From NCBI RefSeq assembly GCF_001623525.1, contig NZ_CP015225.1, positions 682,001 to 746,000 on the forward strand: a stretch of 64,000 bases of DNA. Direction: 5' to 3'. The notes below the pieces were generated by a model that saw nothing but the letters and a program-made list of their open reading frames with translations, did no database searches and was not told where the DNA came from. This DNA is from Pseudomonas fluorescens (GTDB lineage: Bacteria; Pseudomonadota; Gammaproteobacteria; Pseudomonadales; Pseudomonadaceae). Both the position numbers and the translations under genes were made by a program. Position 1 is the stretch's first letter. The number at the start of each line of letters is the position of its first letter. Positions 63,095-64,000 of this stretch are shown here, piece after piece.

Positions 63095-64000
63095 ATGTTT
63101 AAGCGCAACGTTCTCGCGGTATCCCTGACCCTCGCCGGCCTCTGCGCCGCTCAGGCCGCCATGGCTGATGTCAACGGCGGTGGTGCTACCTTGCCTCAGC
63201 CGCTCTATCAGACTTCCGGCGTACTGACTGCCGGTTTTGCCCCTTACATCGGCGTGGGCAGCGGTGCTGGCAAGGCTGCTTTCCTGACCAACGACTACAC
63301 CAAGTTCGTGCCTGGCGACACCAGCGGCAAGAAAGTCCACTGGGCTGGTAGCGACTCCAAGCTCAGCGCCACTGAACTGAGCACCTACGTCAGTGCCCAC
63401 GGTGCCGCCTGGGGTCCATTGATCCAGGTGCCTTCGGTCGCCACTTCGGTTGCCATTCCGTTCAACAAGACTGGCACCGCCAACGTCGACCTGAGCGTCA
63501 ACCAACTGTGCGGCGTGTTCTCCGGCCGTCTGACCGACTGGAGCCAGATCACTGGTTCGGGCCGTACTGGCGCAATCACCGTGGTTTACCGTTCAGAAAG
63601 CAGCGGCACCACCGAGCTGTTCACCCGCTTCCTGAATGCCAAGTGCGCTGAAACCGGCACCTTCAGTGTCACCACCACCTTCGCCTCCAGCTACAGCGGT
63701 GGCCTGCCAGCTGGTGCCGTTTCCGCCTCCGGCAGTGCTAACGTGATGACTGCACTGAACGCTGCGCAGGGTCGTATCACCTATATGAGCCCGGATTACG
63801 CCGCTACTACCCTGGCCGGTCTGGACGACGCCACCAAGGTCGCTCGTGTTGGCGGTCTTTCCCCTGCACCAGCCAACGTGTCGGCAGCTATCAATGCCGT
63901 TACGGTTCCTGCTGTTGCCGACCGGTCAAAACCAAACGCCTGGGTGCCTATTTTCACTTCCCAAAAAGTGATCGATGAAACCATTCCGGCTGATCCTAGC
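63095..64000 (+). CDS. DING/PstS-type phosphate-binding protein, right end cut
   Basis: 302 codons seen; the gene runs off the window. Signal peptide MFKRNVLAVSLTLAGLCAAQAAMA, mature start D-V-N-G-G-G-A-T-L-P-Q-P-L-Y-Q at about residue 25, one conservative change from D-I-N-G. S-G-A-G-K-A-A-F and R-S-E-S-S-G-T-T-E are phosphate-binding loops of this PstS-like fold. AAAGGAG before ATG. In P. aeruginosa a DING-family phosphatase (LapA) is the Hxc cargo and follows the hxc genes, so this is the probable substrate of the system to its left. Confidence 0.88.
   Translation, partial: MFKRNVLAVSLTLAGLCAAQAAMADVNGGGATLPQPLYQTSGVLTAGFAPYIGVGSGAGKAAFLTNDYTKFVPGDTSGKKVHWAGSDSKLSATELSTYVSAHGAAWGPLIQVPSVATSVAIPFNKTGTANVDLSVNQLCGVFSGRLTDWSQITGSGRTGAITVVYRSESSGTTELFTRFLNAKCAETGTFSVTTTFASSYSGGLPAGAVSASGSANVMTALNAAQGRITYMSPDYAATTLAGLDDATKVARVGGLSPAPANVSAAINAVTVPAVADRSKPNAWVPIFTSQKVIDETIPADPS

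Overview
The window is chromosomal DNA of a fluorescent pseudomonad, most likely of the Pseudomonas fluorescens species complex. The evidence is high-GC codon use, a PtxS/2-ketogluconate (kgu) operon, a vreAIR-hxc type II secretion locus, an NAD-glutamate dehydrogenase of about 1,620 residues, a DUF6124-type gene, and an unusually dense population of REP/REPIN repeats. No rRNA, tRNA, CRISPR array, transposase or integrase was recognised. Layout from left to right: (1) 1-2633, the end of a YCF48-like protein and an RND/MMPL-type exporter. (2) 2634-3440, a gene-free block of four REPINs, partly made by a tandem duplication of about 355 bp period. (3) 3441-8153, a 1570-residue protein resembling the dermonecrotic-toxin-like DUF6543 proteins. 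(4) 8286-17031, a FadR-type regulator and a pentonate (L-arabinonate/D-xylonate-like) catabolic locus: dehydratase, divergent MFS carrier, AraD1/FAH-fold enzyme, ketoglutarate-semialdehyde dehydrogenase, a small acidic protein and a periplasmic beta-propeller lactonase. (5) 17188-17666, two very small exported peptides. (6) 17810-23291, sbcD-sbcC-gst in one overlapping operon. (7) 23629-30472, a moxR-DUF58-DUF4381-batA-batB-batD operon. (8) 30473-32040, a DUF6124 gene with a long, strongly structured leader, and a small hypothetical gene. (9) 32234-37455, kguE-kguK-kguT-kguD and ptxS with two perfect PtxS operators. (10) 37698-40254, a WG-repeat lipoprotein and a small acidic protein. (11) 40686-45554, gdhB. 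(12) 45734-49442, a cupin, an ABM monooxygenase, a MocR/PdxR regulator, an AhpD-like protein and a small exported protein. (13) 49582-64000, a phosphate-starvation secretion module: a Pho box, vreA-vreI-vreR, eleven hxc type II secretion genes, and the start of a DING phosphate-binding protein. How the parts work together: the kgu genes take up and phosphorylate 2-ketogluconate and feed 6-phosphogluconate to the Entner-Doudoroff pathway. The pentonate genes feed 2-oxoglutarate to the TCA cycle. The right-hand 14 kb forms a signalling, secretion and cargo unit for phosphate scavenging. The item most likely to be under-described is the DUF6124 leader (about 30811-31073). It has a 14-bp basal stem enclosing two hairpins, and on either side a hairpin with the identical loop TTTGGTAG on a different stem. 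Both loops can pair with the same single-stranded CTACCAA, which looks like a cis-acting RNA switch. REPINs of two interchangeable stem types occur in most intergenic gaps, one has expanded next to a 12 x 9-bp array, and one supplies the last codons of kguK.
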